Shown here: piece after piece, positions 1 through 13,030 of the stretch
Numbering within the stretch: the first letter of the stretch is position 1
Layout: each line of letters starts with the position of its first letter
Assembly (NCBI GenBank): GCA_009733715.1
Contig: WMKJ01000004.1
Coordinates: 62,001-126,000, forward strand
Reading direction: 5' to 3'
DNA from: Herpomyces periplanetae
Taxonomy: Eukaryota > Ascomycota > Laboulbeniomycetes > Herpomycetales > Herpomycetaceae
Length of the DNA stretch: 64,000 nucleotides
Translations under genes and position numbers: made by a program
Notes under the pieces: model-generated
The model's input: the letters and a program-made list of their open reading frames with translations, nothing else
Database searches by the model: none
What the model was told of the DNA's origin: nothing

Positions 1-2296
1 TTCGTTGCATGCCGCCAATCAATCTCTCTTGTTGCGTAGATATGAATTGCTGTTTAGCCCATCCATCCTTAGCCGACCTGTTTGATTAACCATATTTTGC
101 CCATGCATATGCCTTTTCCTTTGATTCACCTCGTTGTACCCCCCAAAACTTCGAAATCATTTCTTATGGTTATGAAAACATTTAACGCTTAAGTACATAG
201 AGTTAACTTCACCATGCAGTATCATAATTTATAATGTCATGTTCCTAACATCACTCATGAACAATATTAATTTAAGCTTAATTGCCTACACGCGTGGACA
301 TGGGTAAAGAGAAGTTTAGCAGATACGAGATTTATTTGTAATGTTAACCAACTCATTACCTTGGATACCATGCAAGTATTAAATGTAAAAGAAGTGATTA
401 ACGTAGCAAGAGTTTAGGAATACTATTGGTTAACTTGAAAAAGTTTCCATCACTGGATTAGTTTGGTTGGAGAAATTTTGTCAGGACGAAACCCTTTGGC
501 TAGACATTTATACAAATATTATAACTTGCGGATCATACAAGTGCCCAACTAGGAGGATATATGAACCAATTTGGGAGAACATCTATCCTACACGGCAATC
601 AGTTAACATAAGGAACACCCGCCAAATAAATTTCGAAAAAAAGGGGAAAGGGATTTTAAGCCCAAGTTGGTTATTTGATATCTTGATAAATCAAGTTAAG
701 ATGTCGAGCATAACCCCATGAAAAAGATGCTAAACCATACCCAAGAAAACTGAGAAGATCTGTGTGTATACGAGATTCAAAAACCCGTGTTTCAAAATTT
801 TCGCAAATACCCTCGATATTACGCATCATCCCCATTACCCCCCCGGGAAATTACCGCAGTCCACGCCTATATATCCTTAAAACTATTCGCTCAAGCAATT
901 CATTACCAAGGTATTCATGTACCTAATTAAAACACTCCAATTCCCCCAACTTCTCCCCATCTCGCAGTGCGATTTCGCAACTAAATTTCCCTCCGCCACG
1001 GAACATTGCCTTCATCCGACCCGATCGCACTGGATCACGTGGCACGACGGAACATTGTTGCACCAGTTCCGGTGGGTTGTTTTCGGCGCGAACCGAAACT
1101 TTTGGCGATGTTATATCGCGAGTTTTAACCAGTTTAACCATAATTACCCTTCGTATTCTATACGATAGATCGCGCTCCTCTACTTGGCAATGATGATTTT
1201 GAGCGTTTAGATTAACCTTTTTTTAATTGTCATTGTATTGCATAGTTTCTACTTTTGTCAATTGACGTCTCGTTTTATGGGTTGGCTCAGCAAACGAGTA
1301 AGTTGATTCGTATTTATCATTTGCCGTGTGTTCACGTTTATCTTAATCGTTTTTTTACTGGTGCTTTCGTGTAATGCCAAACGTGTTTAAATTGTCACCT
1401 GTTCTTCATTTATACGATAAAATTGTTAGCGCCCTTTAAACTTTTTGATCCATCGGGTATGCCGTACATGCTTCATTGCCATATACGCAGTCTCTTTTCC
1501 ATATCACCGCCCCTCCACACTTTTACTTGTTAATCTAAACTCAAGGCAGCTGCACAACTCTTTTCTGATTTCCTTGCATGAATCCAAAATCTTCACTACC
1601 TTCATCTTACGTAGCTATATACACTCCTCGGTTAACTGCGCAACGTGGACCCTCGGGATTAATGATTCTTTCAGGTTATTCACTGGACGATTGACCAACA
1701 AATCCATTCATTTCAGCTACGTGCGCTACTCTATGAGTACCATATTACCCATTCGTATCGGTAATAACATTATATTACACAATCTCATTGTATAATCGAT
1801 TAAAAAAAAAATTTAAAGAGGTGGACTACTCCTCCATTCATCCGGTCATTGCCAGCGACTGACATTCATCCAAACTGTGAAGTTTTTACTCGGTTTACCG
1901 TATGACACGCATCTTTTATCTCCTCTCGTCTAAAAGATACCTCGGCCCGGTATCATATATCTTCAAACTTTAGTATTCACCTGGTATACTTGCTTTATAT
2001 CCCATCGCAGTGAATTGAAGAACCTCTATTCCCATTCTGGATTTAAACTTTCCTAACCTTTTTATACCTTGTTCGTTCACTCTCCCTTATACTCCTACCT
2101 ATATATTTGGATAGCATACCCGAAGATTTGTCAACATTGCCCGTGTGCATTTCCATGTGGTATCAAGCTTAACCTGACGTGTGTATTTCACGTTGACTTT
2201 ACTTTGATATTATATCGACCGCGAACCAGCTTACATGTTATCAGTTACATTACTACTAACACCAAGAATTAAAGCCTGTTAGTTGATGGTTGGATT
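1..2296. other. Non-coding upstream region of the first gene
   Basis: No open frame here looks like a protein. About 900-1170 is GC-richer than its surroundings and carries a CACGTG E-box (in atcacgtggcacg, about 1034-1046) and two copies of cggaacattg. From about 1400 to 2290 the + strand becomes pyrimidine-rich, as do the leaders of other long regulatory genes in this window. I infer a promoter core near 1 kb and a long 5' leader for the gene starting at 2297. Confidence 0.4.
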
Positions 2297-4677
2297 ATGG
2301 CAAAGTCAGAAGTCGGTAGTAGCAGTAATTATATGAGTAGTGGTGGCAGCGGAGCCAGCGGAAAGTTAGTTCAACGATTTCAAAACCTTACATTGTGCGA
2401 TAGTCGTTTAGATTACGCGATGGAAGATGCGGTGAGCGAAATGTCACGTCGTCGACATACCGAGACAGCTAGTGTATCCGCACAGTCAAGCAACAGTGAA
2501 GATCTATTTTTGAACCTAGCCAAACGGTCGAATTCAAACGATGAAACTTCACACGCTGACTCGTATCATGTATGCAAACTTTTCTCAGTCCTTTTGCTTC
2601 TTTTAGCATGTTAACCCCCTCCTAAACATCTTAAGAGAGTGTTTATTGCACGTTAATCTAACCAACTAATGATTTGTTGTAGTCTCGAATAGCTCGAGCT
2701 CGATTAATGAAGAACATGCCTGATATAGTTTCCAGATCAAATACCATTTCGTCACCGCGAGATCACGATTCTGAAAGTGCAGAGTCAGCCCGTACTACTA
2801 TTCTGAACGGAAAAGTGCGCAGTGTGCGTCCAGCGTCTACATTGGCGATGATAGAAGGTGGTGCCGGTCGATATGAAACCTCTCCTATTTCACCCCTAAT
2901 GCTTTCTGGCCGGTTAAAAGCTCGGTACCAATCATCCCTGACGCATGTTTCGGGATCGAGCACATCAGGTCGGGAAGCCTGGCGAAATCATGATGTATCT
3001 CGTGATATGAATCACTCACACGGGTTTGAAGGACCGAATTCAGCGGAATCAGCACCAAATTTAAAGTCACCTCAACTTAACTATGAATGGTTGGATAGTT
3101 CAACGAGAGATTCTTTGCAACCTAGATCTGCCGGATCAGAAAAGTTGCATCGACCACAAGAGTCATTTTCTCATCGCTTAATTGGAACGCCGGGGGAACG
3201 GGTACAAGAATCCTTGATGTCTAACCCGGCATCATCATCATCGACAGTATGGGAGGAGTTGGATGAGATCAAAAGTCGAATTCACAAGTTAGAATTAAGT
3301 GGAAAGTTGTCCACGTCAACTAATGGTGTGGGATGTAACACTACGATATTGCGAAGTCGAGAAACGAGTAAAACAGATGATGCCAGTGTGCATACACCGA
3401 CAATCGGGAGTGGATTTAATGATAATGTGCGTCAAGCATCCCATAGCTTATTATTTGACGCGCTTTGTCGAGCGAAGGCGCGCTTACCGTCTCATGTATT
3501 CGCATCATTGGAAATGACAGCATCAGATGCGATAGATTTGAACGGATTAATCACCAATGGGGTAAACCTGTGCCCGAGTGGAACAAGATGTGGTGAAGAT
3601 TGTGCATCTGGTATTAACATTAGTGCAGTTACGTATAGAAGAATGCGCCGAAAAGTGGAAAGTCTTTGTCAAAGTTTGACAGAATTAGCCATTTCAATGA
3701 GTGATTGTCGTGGAGGTGAAATGGGAAAAGCCAACCGATCGTGGAGTAGTTTGAACGCTTACCTTGAAGCAAGGAATGGGATATCCAGTAGAAGTTCAGG
3801 GAGTATACATTCCAAGTTAGCAAGGTTATCAAAGATAGACTGTGAAGGAAAGACGGGAAGATACAGAGGAATGAGTATTGATACCATGACTACAACGACC
3901 ACGGATACTGTACATCGTATTACACCGAGTCGAGCACTTGATCGTATTGAAGCAAGAAGGAGCAGTGTTCTCGGGGGTCAATCAGGTGTAGAATCGCCAT
4001 CATTATTGGCGAGTTTTAGTGAACCTGGGACGGGAGTGGGAGTGAATGGAGGGGGAAAGTTAAGTAAAACTTACTCGGAGCAAACTTACGCGGATAATGT
4101 AACGGGAAGAGGAGGAGGATTTGATGAGTTTGAAAATGGGGGAAATGGAGTAATGAGTTTAAAAGGTCAGAATAGTAATGAAAGACGAACTCGGGAGAAG
4201 GGAGATTCAACAGTTTTATCATCGAATATTATCACGACAAGTGGGCGAACAAAGCGAAATGAAGGAAGCATTTACCTTCAACGACAAGTCGGAGGTGAAG
4301 GTATTTCAACGGGATTATCAGGAAGAGTTCCCAGCCGGGCAACGATAGATATAAGTTATAAAAATGGATGGAGGAGTGCGACGATTGATCGTAAAGAAGT
4401 ATGGCACAATAATCAAGGGTTTAAGGATATGAGAAATCGGCCCAGATCAAGTATTGATGAAATTAACGGATATGAACCGTTAAATCGAAGTGAATTTTCG
4501 CGATTATACAGTAACCATACGGGAAATGGAAATAATGGATTTTCAACGTTTAAGGTTGATCGAGCTCGATTATCACCCGATAAACTTGAATGTAATGAGG
4601 CAATAGTTACAAATGGAACGGAAGAAGTTATCACGATATCCAGTGAAGCGGACAGTGGGGATAAAAGTGAGCATTAG
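2297..4677 (+). CDS. Conserved filamentous-fungal coiled-coil protein, 755 aa
   Basis: Two exons, 2297-2569 and 2683-4677, joined by a GTATGC...TAG intron with a ccaactaat branch region. The junction is phase 0, and the exon-2 frame is open from the acceptor to the ATG at 2707. The protein is Ser/Thr-rich and mostly disordered. Two ordered segments match what I remember of a Pezizomycotina family often mislabelled 'LPXTG-motif cell wall anchor': a short coiled coil around residue 280 (VWEELDEIKSRIHKLELSGK), and a helical block around residues 345-440 (LLFDALCRAKARL, then YRRMRRKVESLCQSLTEL). I see no signal peptide or membrane segment, so the wall-anchor label is doubtful and a cytoplasmic scaffold is likelier. 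Function is not known to me. Family recognition is from memory, without a search. Confidence 0.65.
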
Positions 4678-6668
4678 CATGGGAATTTATACTTTTAGTT
4701 CAATATACGCGGGACTTCACGGTGAAGTCTTCCTTGTTTAGTCGTTGATGTTTTAGGTGAAGACGATGCATCAGAATTATCGTGATCTTGATAAACCCAT
4801 TTCGGCGGTTAACCTCGTGCAGATCTGTAGGATGGGAGCGGAATAATTTGGATAAATTCGGATCGATTTACTCTCAGATTCAGATGATGGACTTTGGAGG
4901 ATAAACTTCGATTAACCCTTTTCCACATTGTGAGTTCATACGAGTTAACCTTAATTATACTTTTCACTCTCTTTCGATGCTTGCTTGCTTTCTCTTTGAT
5001 CTGGTGTATCATCTTTTTCTCGTTCTTCGCCTACCCACGTCTAACTTTGCTGCGGGCATTTACCCTTTGGTCAGATAAATATGTCGGTTTACGCTAGATC
5101 TGGCTACCCTGGCTGTAATTCAGCATAAAAGCTTAACATCTGGCGGGCGGGCTTAAATGGTCGCATAAATCTTTAACGTCCTTCCAAAACTCTAGGTCAT
5201 CCTTGATCCCATCTAATTCTTACCTACGTTGGCCAGTTTGTACGAACGAGCACACCAAATTTTCTGCCAGGCGAGCGGACCTACGACCCGCAGTGGTACG
5301 GTTTATCTTATGTTAACCTCGCAATTCCATCTTCTTACGATATATCTAATCTAGTACGGTGGGACATCTTGATACAATGTTTCGCTTACCCCACACGTTA
5401 TAGTTTAGAGGATATTTACGTAAAATATCTTTGGATTCCATTATTCGTGGACCTTTACGCAGCTATCCTGGTTCATTTACCCCACAATCGTGGGATTTCT
5501 GCCTTATCGTACACATTTATCATAGAACTGGTCTTTTAATTGGAAAGTCTATATGATAATGTTTAATCAAGTTCTCAACTCTGATATTGCCGAGGTATTG
5601 GTTCCATTTTCCGCTCTGTACGTGAATCTTGACAATTGCTGGCCGTTTTTGTTTAATGTATACAGGGACAGTGACAACAACAGCAACTGCTACATATCAG
5701 ACTCAGTTATTCCAAGCATTCTTGATCTCTGGGGGCATGATAGGTGATGCGATGTGGTGCGCTACGGTACCAAACGTTAATCTTCGTAATTTCCTTGCCG
5801 TGTTTTCTCACCTGGTGTAAAAAATTCCATCTTGACCTTGCCGTTGGTTCATTCACTTCTGTATGCCATCCCTTTTCCCCCATCGTATCCATTGCTTCCT
5901 TGGAACCTTTGATTCCAATTTGCACCAATACTACGCCCCCGCGTTAAATTCCCTTCTCCAACCTTTCTCTGTATATACTTTACTTACCAACTCGCCTGCT
6001 AGCTTACCCTATACAAATTTGTATTTGTATGTCATCAGTATTTATATACATACGTGAGAATTACCATTCATCCTTTTGGCCCAGCTTTCATACCCTACCT
6101 TAATCTCTTGATCTCACGTACACACGTACACACGTACGCATGTCTATCTCCATCCTTCTGTGTACCTACGTGTACCGTTTCCAATCTACTCTTCCTTCTC
6201 ATCTCCGCCCAAACTTCGCAACTTCTCATCGACGCTTCACGTGACCCTACGTTTGGGACGCCATGAACGGTGGGAAGCGAGACTATTCGCACATTGAGTA
6301 AAGATTTGGATAGGTTTAACGGAGATTGTTTTACGGGATAATATTTATGAATTTATTTATTCGAGAGTTGAACGTGGGGCTCGAGCAAACTGGTGAGTTG
6401 TTCCACTAAATTTATCGTATTTGGGCGGATTTTCTCCTTTACTATACTTTATTGGGAAATTTTGTATAACTATTCAAGGTGAAGATTCGTGCGCAGGCGC
6501 GCAGATGGGCGCGCATATACACTGTAAAGGGATGAGAATTATTTACCCTGTATAATGAATGTTTAACTTGTATCTTACGGGAATTGATTTGTATATTGAA
6601 TTAGTTAAAGACTTACTAACTACCTTATCCTGATAGCAACGTTTTGCCGTAATACCTTTCACAAATCT
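4678..6668. other. Non-coding interval between two + strand genes
   Basis: No coding exon is recognisable. The + strand is pyrimidine-rich over much of 4900-6250, and there is a (CACGTA)-type tract near 6116-6140. A short GC island with repeated GCGC (about 6488-6522, gtgcgcaggcgcgcagatgg) lies 150 bases before the next start codon. It is the best candidate promoter core for the gene at 6669. Confidence 0.35.
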
Positions 6669-7973
6669 ATGGATGATCAAGTTATCACTACCCGTCAAAA
6701 ATCCCATCCTACTGATGCCGTGACAATTACGACTCGGGAAAGCGATTCATGTTTACACCATTCTACTCCCTCTGTCTGTCATGCTAATTGTGTTGCCAAT
6801 GTGAGGAAGGTATCAAGTGGTCCATGCGGTTCTACACCGTCGGTGAATGATAATCCTAATAGTTCAAATGATGATAAACCATGGAATTCTAAAAATTCCC
6901 ATTTACATGTCATTGTTGATGATGACGATAATGATGATAATAATATAAATCATCAATCAACCTCTCGTACTAGTGCTAAACTTGATCAAAACAAAACGCC
7001 CAATGTACCGGAAAATTTATCCATTGCCAATGGAAATCTCTCCGATGTATATTATCATACTGATAATATGGAATTTTCCATGCTGGATGATCCAGCCGAA
7101 GCTACGGATGAAGAAGATTGGGCTAGTATTGGAGCAGATGCTTTATGGGATCGAACAAACTTTTCCGGTCCAAGAGATTACCATGCACTTTCACAACTTC
7201 ATACGGCACACTTTCGTGTATCCATGAGATCCTTTTCCCTTTCCTCTTCAGTGGTTAAATCTCAGAGTATAACATCACCAAGGATAGCAGGATCCTCTTC
7301 CTCAACATCATCAAGATCATCGTTTGCTCAGCCTAATTATTGTTGCTGCTTAATTGGTAATGAATTTATCGATAAACTTGACATTAAAAATGATCAGGGA
7401 AGTCATAATACATCAATGGTTAATTTATCAAGTGCTGGGTCAACCTCGACACAATACATCGATCCAACAAGAAATTCTCGAGTATGCTCTCAGTGTAAAC
7501 TACCACTTGACATGACAATTAATGGATCCCATTCTACTAATCTTGCTAATTGCATATCAGGGAACAGCAGTGAACCCGTGGGAATTTTTAACAAAGCAAC
7601 AACCTCGTATTCAACTGGATTAAATTCTACGGCAACGCTTGACTCAAGTCAGATTAGACGATCTTCAAAATCGAATCACCCAAGTCCCGGATCACAATCA
7701 TCAGTAGCAGATTTAGCCGTAGTTGCAGCTGCTGCTGCGGTTGTTGCAGGAGAAAATATAACATCTTCTCCTACTCAGTGCAAAGTAGCGATCGATGGTA
7801 CTAATGTCAGTGGAAGGATAGGTTCAACATCGAGCCAGGATGGAATGGCATTAAGGTCACATGGAAAAGCATATACATCAAAAATGTCACCTGGAATTAC
7901 ACAAGTATGTCCTTTGGAAGACTCGGAAGAACGAACAGCAATCGAAGCATTACTAGAATTGGGAAGTCGATAA
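6669..7973 (+). CDS. Asn/Asp/Ser-rich protein of unknown function, 434 aa
   Basis: Single open frame from an ATG. I do not recognise the family. The protein is low-complexity: an Asp/Asn run near residues 85-95, an acidic stretch (ATDEEDWASIGADALWDR) near 140-160, a Ser-rich centre, a CCCL cluster near 225 and a CxxC (SRVCSQCKLPLD) near 277, an Ala run near 355-365, and a short helical C-terminal end (SEERTAIEALLELGSR). The upstream frame stays open for some codons before the ATG, so the start could lie upstream. A perfect GTATGT donor at 7905 (phase 0) would remove the C-terminal helix if used; I found no partner acceptor. Composition suggests a regulatory, possibly nuclear, protein, but that is inference. 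Confidence 0.5.
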   Translation: MDDQVITTRQKSHPTDAVTITTRESDSCLHHSTPSVCHANCVANVRKVSSGPCGSTPSVNDNPNSSNDDKPWNSKNSHLHVIVDDDDNDDNNINHQSTSRTSAKLDQNKTPNVPENLSIANGNLSDVYYHTDNMEFSMLDDPAEATDEEDWASIGADALWDRTNFSGPRDYHALSQLHTAHFRVSMRSFSLSSSVVKSQSITSPRIAGSSSSTSSRSSFAQPNYCCCLIGNEFIDKLDIKNDQGSHNTSMVNLSSAGSTSTQYIDPTRNSRVCSQCKLPLDMTINGSHSTNLANCISGNSSEPVGIFNKATTSYSTGLNSTATLDSSQIRRSSKSNHPSPGSQSSVADLAVVAAAAAVVAGENITSSPTQCKVAIDGTNVSGRIGSTSSQDGMALRSHGKAYTSKMSPGITQVCPLEDSEERTAIEALLELGSR

Positions 7974-8000
7974 GTTTAGGATTGGGAGCCAACATAAGAC

Positions 8001-8040
8001 GAGGCAAGGCAAAGGCAAGGGGAAAGGGAAAGGGAAAGGA
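8001..8040 (+). repeat. GGCAAG/GGGAAA purine repeat
   Basis: Tandem short purine units (GGCAAG, then GGGAAA three times) lie just after the stop codon of the preceding gene, probably in its 3' untranslated region. It is a simple repeat with no coding potential. Confidence 0.7.
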
Positions 8041-8810
8041 AATATTACAGTATATTTACGCACACTGGACCCATCCCCAATTTAAATGTTATGTTAATGC
8101 AACATATTAACGTGCATCAAAACCAGAAATCATAAACCTAAAATGGTAAGCCGGCGATACAGCGAAGTCGGATAGAATGATTAAACAAGTTCTAAAGTTG
8201 GATTATTTTAGGGAACAGAAAGCATTTAGGTGGTCATGTCATGAATACGTGGGCAGTAAAACGGTGCGGTAGCATTGATCGGGACATGTTCTTTTGTTTA
8301 TATTTGGGGGATTTGAGATGACGGGGACGAATGAATGAAAAAGGTGGTGATGAATGGGGTGGAATGGATAACGGCGGCATTCTTCGGCACAAAATTTGGT
8401 AGCATGCTGGCTTGACAAGTAGAGAATTTTTTACTTTGCTCAAGAAGTTGCGCGACGCGAAATATTAACTGAATAGCATTTATCAGCGGCATTTTGTCCA
8501 GGTGAGCAACCAGTAGTGGTACATACCGTAGGGTTTATGGGCGACGCAACTCAACCAAACATGTACATGTTCATCAAAGTTTTCGTGTACCCTGGGTTTA
8601 ACTGCTAACGGTAGAAGCACACATCAGGTTTTAGTTAACATTTCTTTCCGACTATTCAAGTGGGAAATCCTTACGAACGGTTTATATTCCTCTGGGAATA
8701 GTTTTACCATTGGCAGATATTGATAAAAAATCGCGAACTGTGTGTTTTTACATTCATTTTTGGAGGGTTAGATGGTTTTGAGCGTTCGTGTACGCAGACG
8801 CGCTCGCCCA

Positions 8811-8840
8811 TGTGTGTGTGCGTGTGTGTGTATGTGTATG
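8811..8840 (+). repeat. TG dinucleotide-type microsatellite
   Basis: About 30 bases of imperfect TG repeats with interspersed C and A, in the spacer upstream of the 1200-aa gene. Confidence 0.75.
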
Positions 8841-8972
8841 CGATACGCAAGACGTGGTTTCGGTTGTTTTGCAAGTTTACACTAGTCATGATAAATTATT
8901 TTGGAACGCGAATTTGATTGCATTGATGCATTAATTTTATTATGGTTAACAACAAACCTAATTTATTCATTT

Positions 8973-11900
8973 ATGGCAAAATTCTCACCAGATATACCAA
9001 GTTGGCGTGAAGGTAACCTTACCAGCAACCAGCGCAGACAGGTTAGTCCATACTGCGCAAGTAACACGGACAAAATATGGGCAGATGCTAAGGTTGCCGA
9101 CGATAACACCAATATTTCGGATAAAAATTCTACACTTGAGTATATTGACCAAAGAACCGATTTAGCTGAGTATACGGTCTATGAATTGCGGGAATTTTTC
9201 CAGGGGAGGGGTGACGATATATTAATGAATCACAGGGAAGAAAGTTCATCGGACTTTATGTATTCAGGCCTAACGACATGTTTTGTGGACGTTTTACGAC
9301 TATGTAACGTAACTAAAGCACCTACAGATTGTGAAATCTTTCAGGCGTTGGTTCAGTTAGTACAAATGTGTCGGCATATTTGGTTACAAGTGGTTAAGTT
9401 TGAAGTATTTGGAGGGGCAAAGTTGCAAGTAAAGCGTAATGAAGACAAATGGGATACCGATGTTTCTAATAAAGGTGAGAATAATGCGAAGGGCAGGGCA
9501 GATTGTGATGGAGTAATTTATTTAGCGCATATTTCATAGTGAGACATGCATCGCAGGATTGGTTTACTGATGTTAACTATTACAGGATTAGCTTGTGAAG
9601 TTGTGTCAAATGAGCCAGACTGGATGGGCGGCCAGTCGGCGAATGAGACACCAGGTCGACATAACACTTGCGATTTGCTAGAAAGTTTGACAAGCTCAAT
9701 ATCAAGGAATTTAAATGACATGAAATGTTTGTCGGATGTAATTGAAAGGTCAAGGCGACCAAGTCGACGAATTAAATACTCTTACGCAGGTCGAAAACGA
9801 CGAATCGTCGATAATCATAATAGCAGCCTCAGTCAGGCAGAACTAACGGGGAATTACAACGGGATTAGTAGTTATGGAAGTGAGCTTGATCAGAATGCAC
9901 CGTTAGACGAAGGTATTTCTTTTGGTGGAACCAGAGAAGATTTGGAAGTTGAACAAATTTACGAGGAAAATTCCGATAGCGATGGAGATATTTTGGGCAA
10001 TGTAAACGCAGGAATTTCTCGATTGACACATGCCGAAAGAAATGGCGATAATAATGGAATGAAACGAAATTTCCGAGCGGCATTGCAAGACGGTGTTCTC
10101 CGGGATAATGGGGATATTCATGGACAAGAAGCAGTGGAATGGAAGTGGGAAATTCCATTGTCGCCTGCGATACACAAAGTCCTCGAACATGGTTTAAGGA
10201 CTCCCCAGTGGGCATGTTCATCACCCGCCAAACCTCCTCCCCACGGGATAAATAGAGTATTAGGATCACCAGGCAAACGGGCAAAAATGCCTGGACTGGA
10301 TGATTATAATGGTATTAAATATCCCGGGATTATGGTGATGGTTCTTCGATTGACTGAACTTTTAAGAAGTATAGTCAAAGGGACACGACTGATTGAAAAA
10401 TACGCCGAAAAAGAAGCAAAGTCTACATTTTACGAGATTAATCGTAACCGGAATCGAATGTGTTGCTGTACATGTCCTGACGACGCTACCAAGAATGAAT
10501 TGAAAGGTGTAAATCACCAGGATAAAAGGGAACAGGTGAAGACAAGTTATGTTGAAGAATCATTTTTCTTGAAACATTTATCCACGATTCCCGCGTACAT
10601 GGCGCACTGGATTCGTGTCAAGCAAGAAAATTGCCTAGCCAAGCTAAAACAAAGTGGTGATGATCCCAGACGACAAGTAGAACTTGAAGAAGAATTAAAC
10701 TTTCCCAGGGCATTTTTCAAGCCAGACGCTCGGTTTGCCCTTGTAACGTACAAAGGTTTAGCCAGACATTTTGAATATTTGAACTGGGGATCCGCAGTAC
10801 ACCAGCACGCCGAATCTTGCAAATTGTCGTGGAGCGCACCCGGTCGGTGCAGAGATTTGATTGTCATGGAACACTTTGATCCAAGAATTCTCCGACAGCA
10901 CGGACTTTGGTGCTTGAAAAGTTTACTGGAAGCTGAAAATATGCTGCCAACCTCCAGTCGGGAATCCCACCCCGGTGAATCTCCATCGCCAAATTATAGC
11001 CCGGTAAAGCTGGAGCTACTGTTGGACGTGTGGAGCCAATTGATGGAAGAAGCCTACTATCTGGACAAGTGTGGATGGTGTCAATCGTGGGAAATGGACT
11101 CTATTTTGTGCAGTGCAGCTCGGGGCTTTCGACGAATGGCCGAATTCTATACCGAGAAACTGTATCGTGAACCCAATTTCCATCTCGTCCGGGGGCTACA
11201 ATCATGCTTCCACAAGCTAAGCGCCTGCATGCCCTGGGCCCTCAATGATGCGCTAACCGATCAACATTTTTCCCTCCAATCCCAGCTAACCTTTATCAAA
11301 GTCGTAGATATTCTAGTTTGCTCGGCTCTGTGTAAAAATGCGCTCAATCTTGACGAGCTGGATACCAAAACTTCCTTACGCGAACTGGCACAGCGCCTCC
11401 CCCTCCACCCTCCACCACCACCACCATCATCATCTTCATCTTCTCAATTATTCAATACGGCGTGGAAAAAGAACCCGGAATTTCCATCAAACTGCCCCGC
11501 CAGTCGTTTAGTCTGGAAAACTTTTCCTGGAATCGTGCGCTCCCTACTCCACGCGGGGCCGGATTTTGATGCAAGTTTTGGCCTGATGAAAAATTTAGTT
11601 GCCCGAATTAATCAAGTTTCCACCCGTCAATCCTACTGCAATGCACTTCTATCCACAATGGCCCATTTATTTACAACCTTGACCTGTGCCTACATCCATC
11701 ATTATCTACATCCTTCCCCGTGCACAAGTCCTCTCGTTCCACTATCTTCATCCAATCATCACCTTTTACCCTGGACACTCGAATTCTTTTGTGCCCAAAT
11801 CTATCCCCTACTTACCCACCAAATGCGACAGTTTCCCCCCCTCGGTGTGAACTTGTATCACGACTCTGCTAACCTTTCGCCCCAGCGGTCTCCATCATCC

Positions 11901-12686
11901 TGTTTCCCTCGCCTTGTACGGAAATTTTACCTTGCCGTATTAATTAGTACGCTAATCGTTCGATGCTATGTTCGTACGTGTAATCGTGCCGGAATGTCGC
12001 GTGTCCCAAGTGTTTGGATCATAATTATGATTGAGTGGTTAGGGTATCATAATACTTCATTCCAGGAAAATTCTACTTCCCTACACGATACTACTTCTAC
12101 TCTGCATAATACACACTTAAGCCCTAAGTGTAAACGAGAATCAACTTCATCACAATATTTGTGTGACGATGCCGCAACTTTATTAGCTCGCATTGCTCAT
12201 ACTGTATCAACTTCATCACCGTCCACAAACTCTCCTGTTTGCCCCTATACACGAGGTTGGCATGTACTAAACCGATTTACCCTAGCCGTGCATAAATTAT
12301 CCCGTGAATTAGTTACCGTGAAAGATGATCGCGCTAAACCGCATCATATTTATTCTCACTTTGATTGCCAAAATTTAGCCTCTAGTGCAAGTATATCGTG
12401 TCATACCTCTCAGCTAACTAGCGTACCCCACGTTATCACTTTATTACCACTACACGCCGGTTATACCTTTAGCCTATACGCTAACTCTCACTGTACACGC
12501 TCCACCACCATCACCACTACCACCCATCAATCGCATGCCGGCCTTTCCCATTTACTTGCTTTGCTACCTCGCTCCCTACGCGTAATTAACCTCACCACTC
12601 CCTTAACATCCTGCGTTCACCACACCTGGACCTGGGATGATACTTTGCGCGAATGGATAATCTCTCCTGCTGCTATTACACCTTAA
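8973..12686 (+). CDS. Large protein of unknown function, 1200 aa
   Basis: I rebuild two exons, 8973-9474 and 9586-12686. The frame is broken by a stop at 9537 but resumes in the same frame. The 111-base interval starts GTGAGA and ends gttaactattacag, a good donor, branch site and acceptor, and the split codon is restored. The start is the first ATG of the frame (MAKFSPDIPSWREG). I do not recognise the protein. A basic patch (SRRPSRRIKYSYAGRKRR) lies near residue 200 after splicing. A helical, Cys/Trp-rich middle spans roughly residues 380-700 (LRLTELLRSIVKGTRLIEKY; CCCTCPDD; FRRMAEFYTEKLY). The tail is Ser/Thr/His-rich with predicted helices and no clear membrane segment. There is no catalytic motif I can name. 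The length and unbroken frame over 3 kb make it a real gene. Confidence 0.6.
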
Positions 12687-13030
12687 TTGACCATCCCGTC
12701 CCGTCCATTCCCGTCCCATACATCTCTGCGCACTGCCGCCCTGTGTATCCCACTTTCACGCACGCACGCACGCACACGCACACACGCATGCGCTTTCACT
12801 CTTTGCCTGTGAAACCCGCAACCGCTAACCATTAAATTTCTTCCATTTGACCATTATCCCGCGCGTGTACACATTCGCATACACCCTGCTGGCCACAGTC
12901 TTTCACAAAATCTGCTCCCGCTAAACTATACAAGTCAGTACGCAAGTGCCATAGGAGATGAGCAAATGTGAACCATATCCCGCATCCGCCATCAAAATAT
13001 TTCAACTTGCGCTATACATCACGCAATTAC
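12687..13030. other. Convergent spacer with a CACG repeat
   Basis: This separates the stop codons of two convergent genes. A (CACG/CACA)n microsatellite occupies about 12757-12789. Nothing else is recognisable. Confidence 0.5.
12757..12789 (+). repeat. (CACG)n microsatellite
   Basis: About 33 bases of CACG units shading into CACA, in a convergent 3' spacer. Confidence 0.75.

Larger units (their letters stand above)
7974..8972. other. Non-coding interval with simple repeats
   Basis: This is the spacer between two + strand genes. It holds a purine tract built from GGCAAG and GGGAAA units (about 8001-8040) and a TG-rich microsatellite (about 8811-8840). An in-frame extension upstream of 8973 exists but begins with TTG, so it is probably leader sequence. 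No RNA gene was seen. Confidence 0.4.

Noticed and set aside
8901-9539. Separate 212-aa protein upstream of the large orphan
   Set aside because: It begins with TTG, and its frame continues into the next one across a well-formed 111-base intron; treated as exon 1 of the 1200-aa gene.
6669-12686. Fusion of the 434-aa and 1200-aa orphans into one gene
   Set aside because: The phase-0 GTATGT donor at 7905 does not match the phase of the candidate acceptor near 8993, and the spacer contains repeats and no exons.
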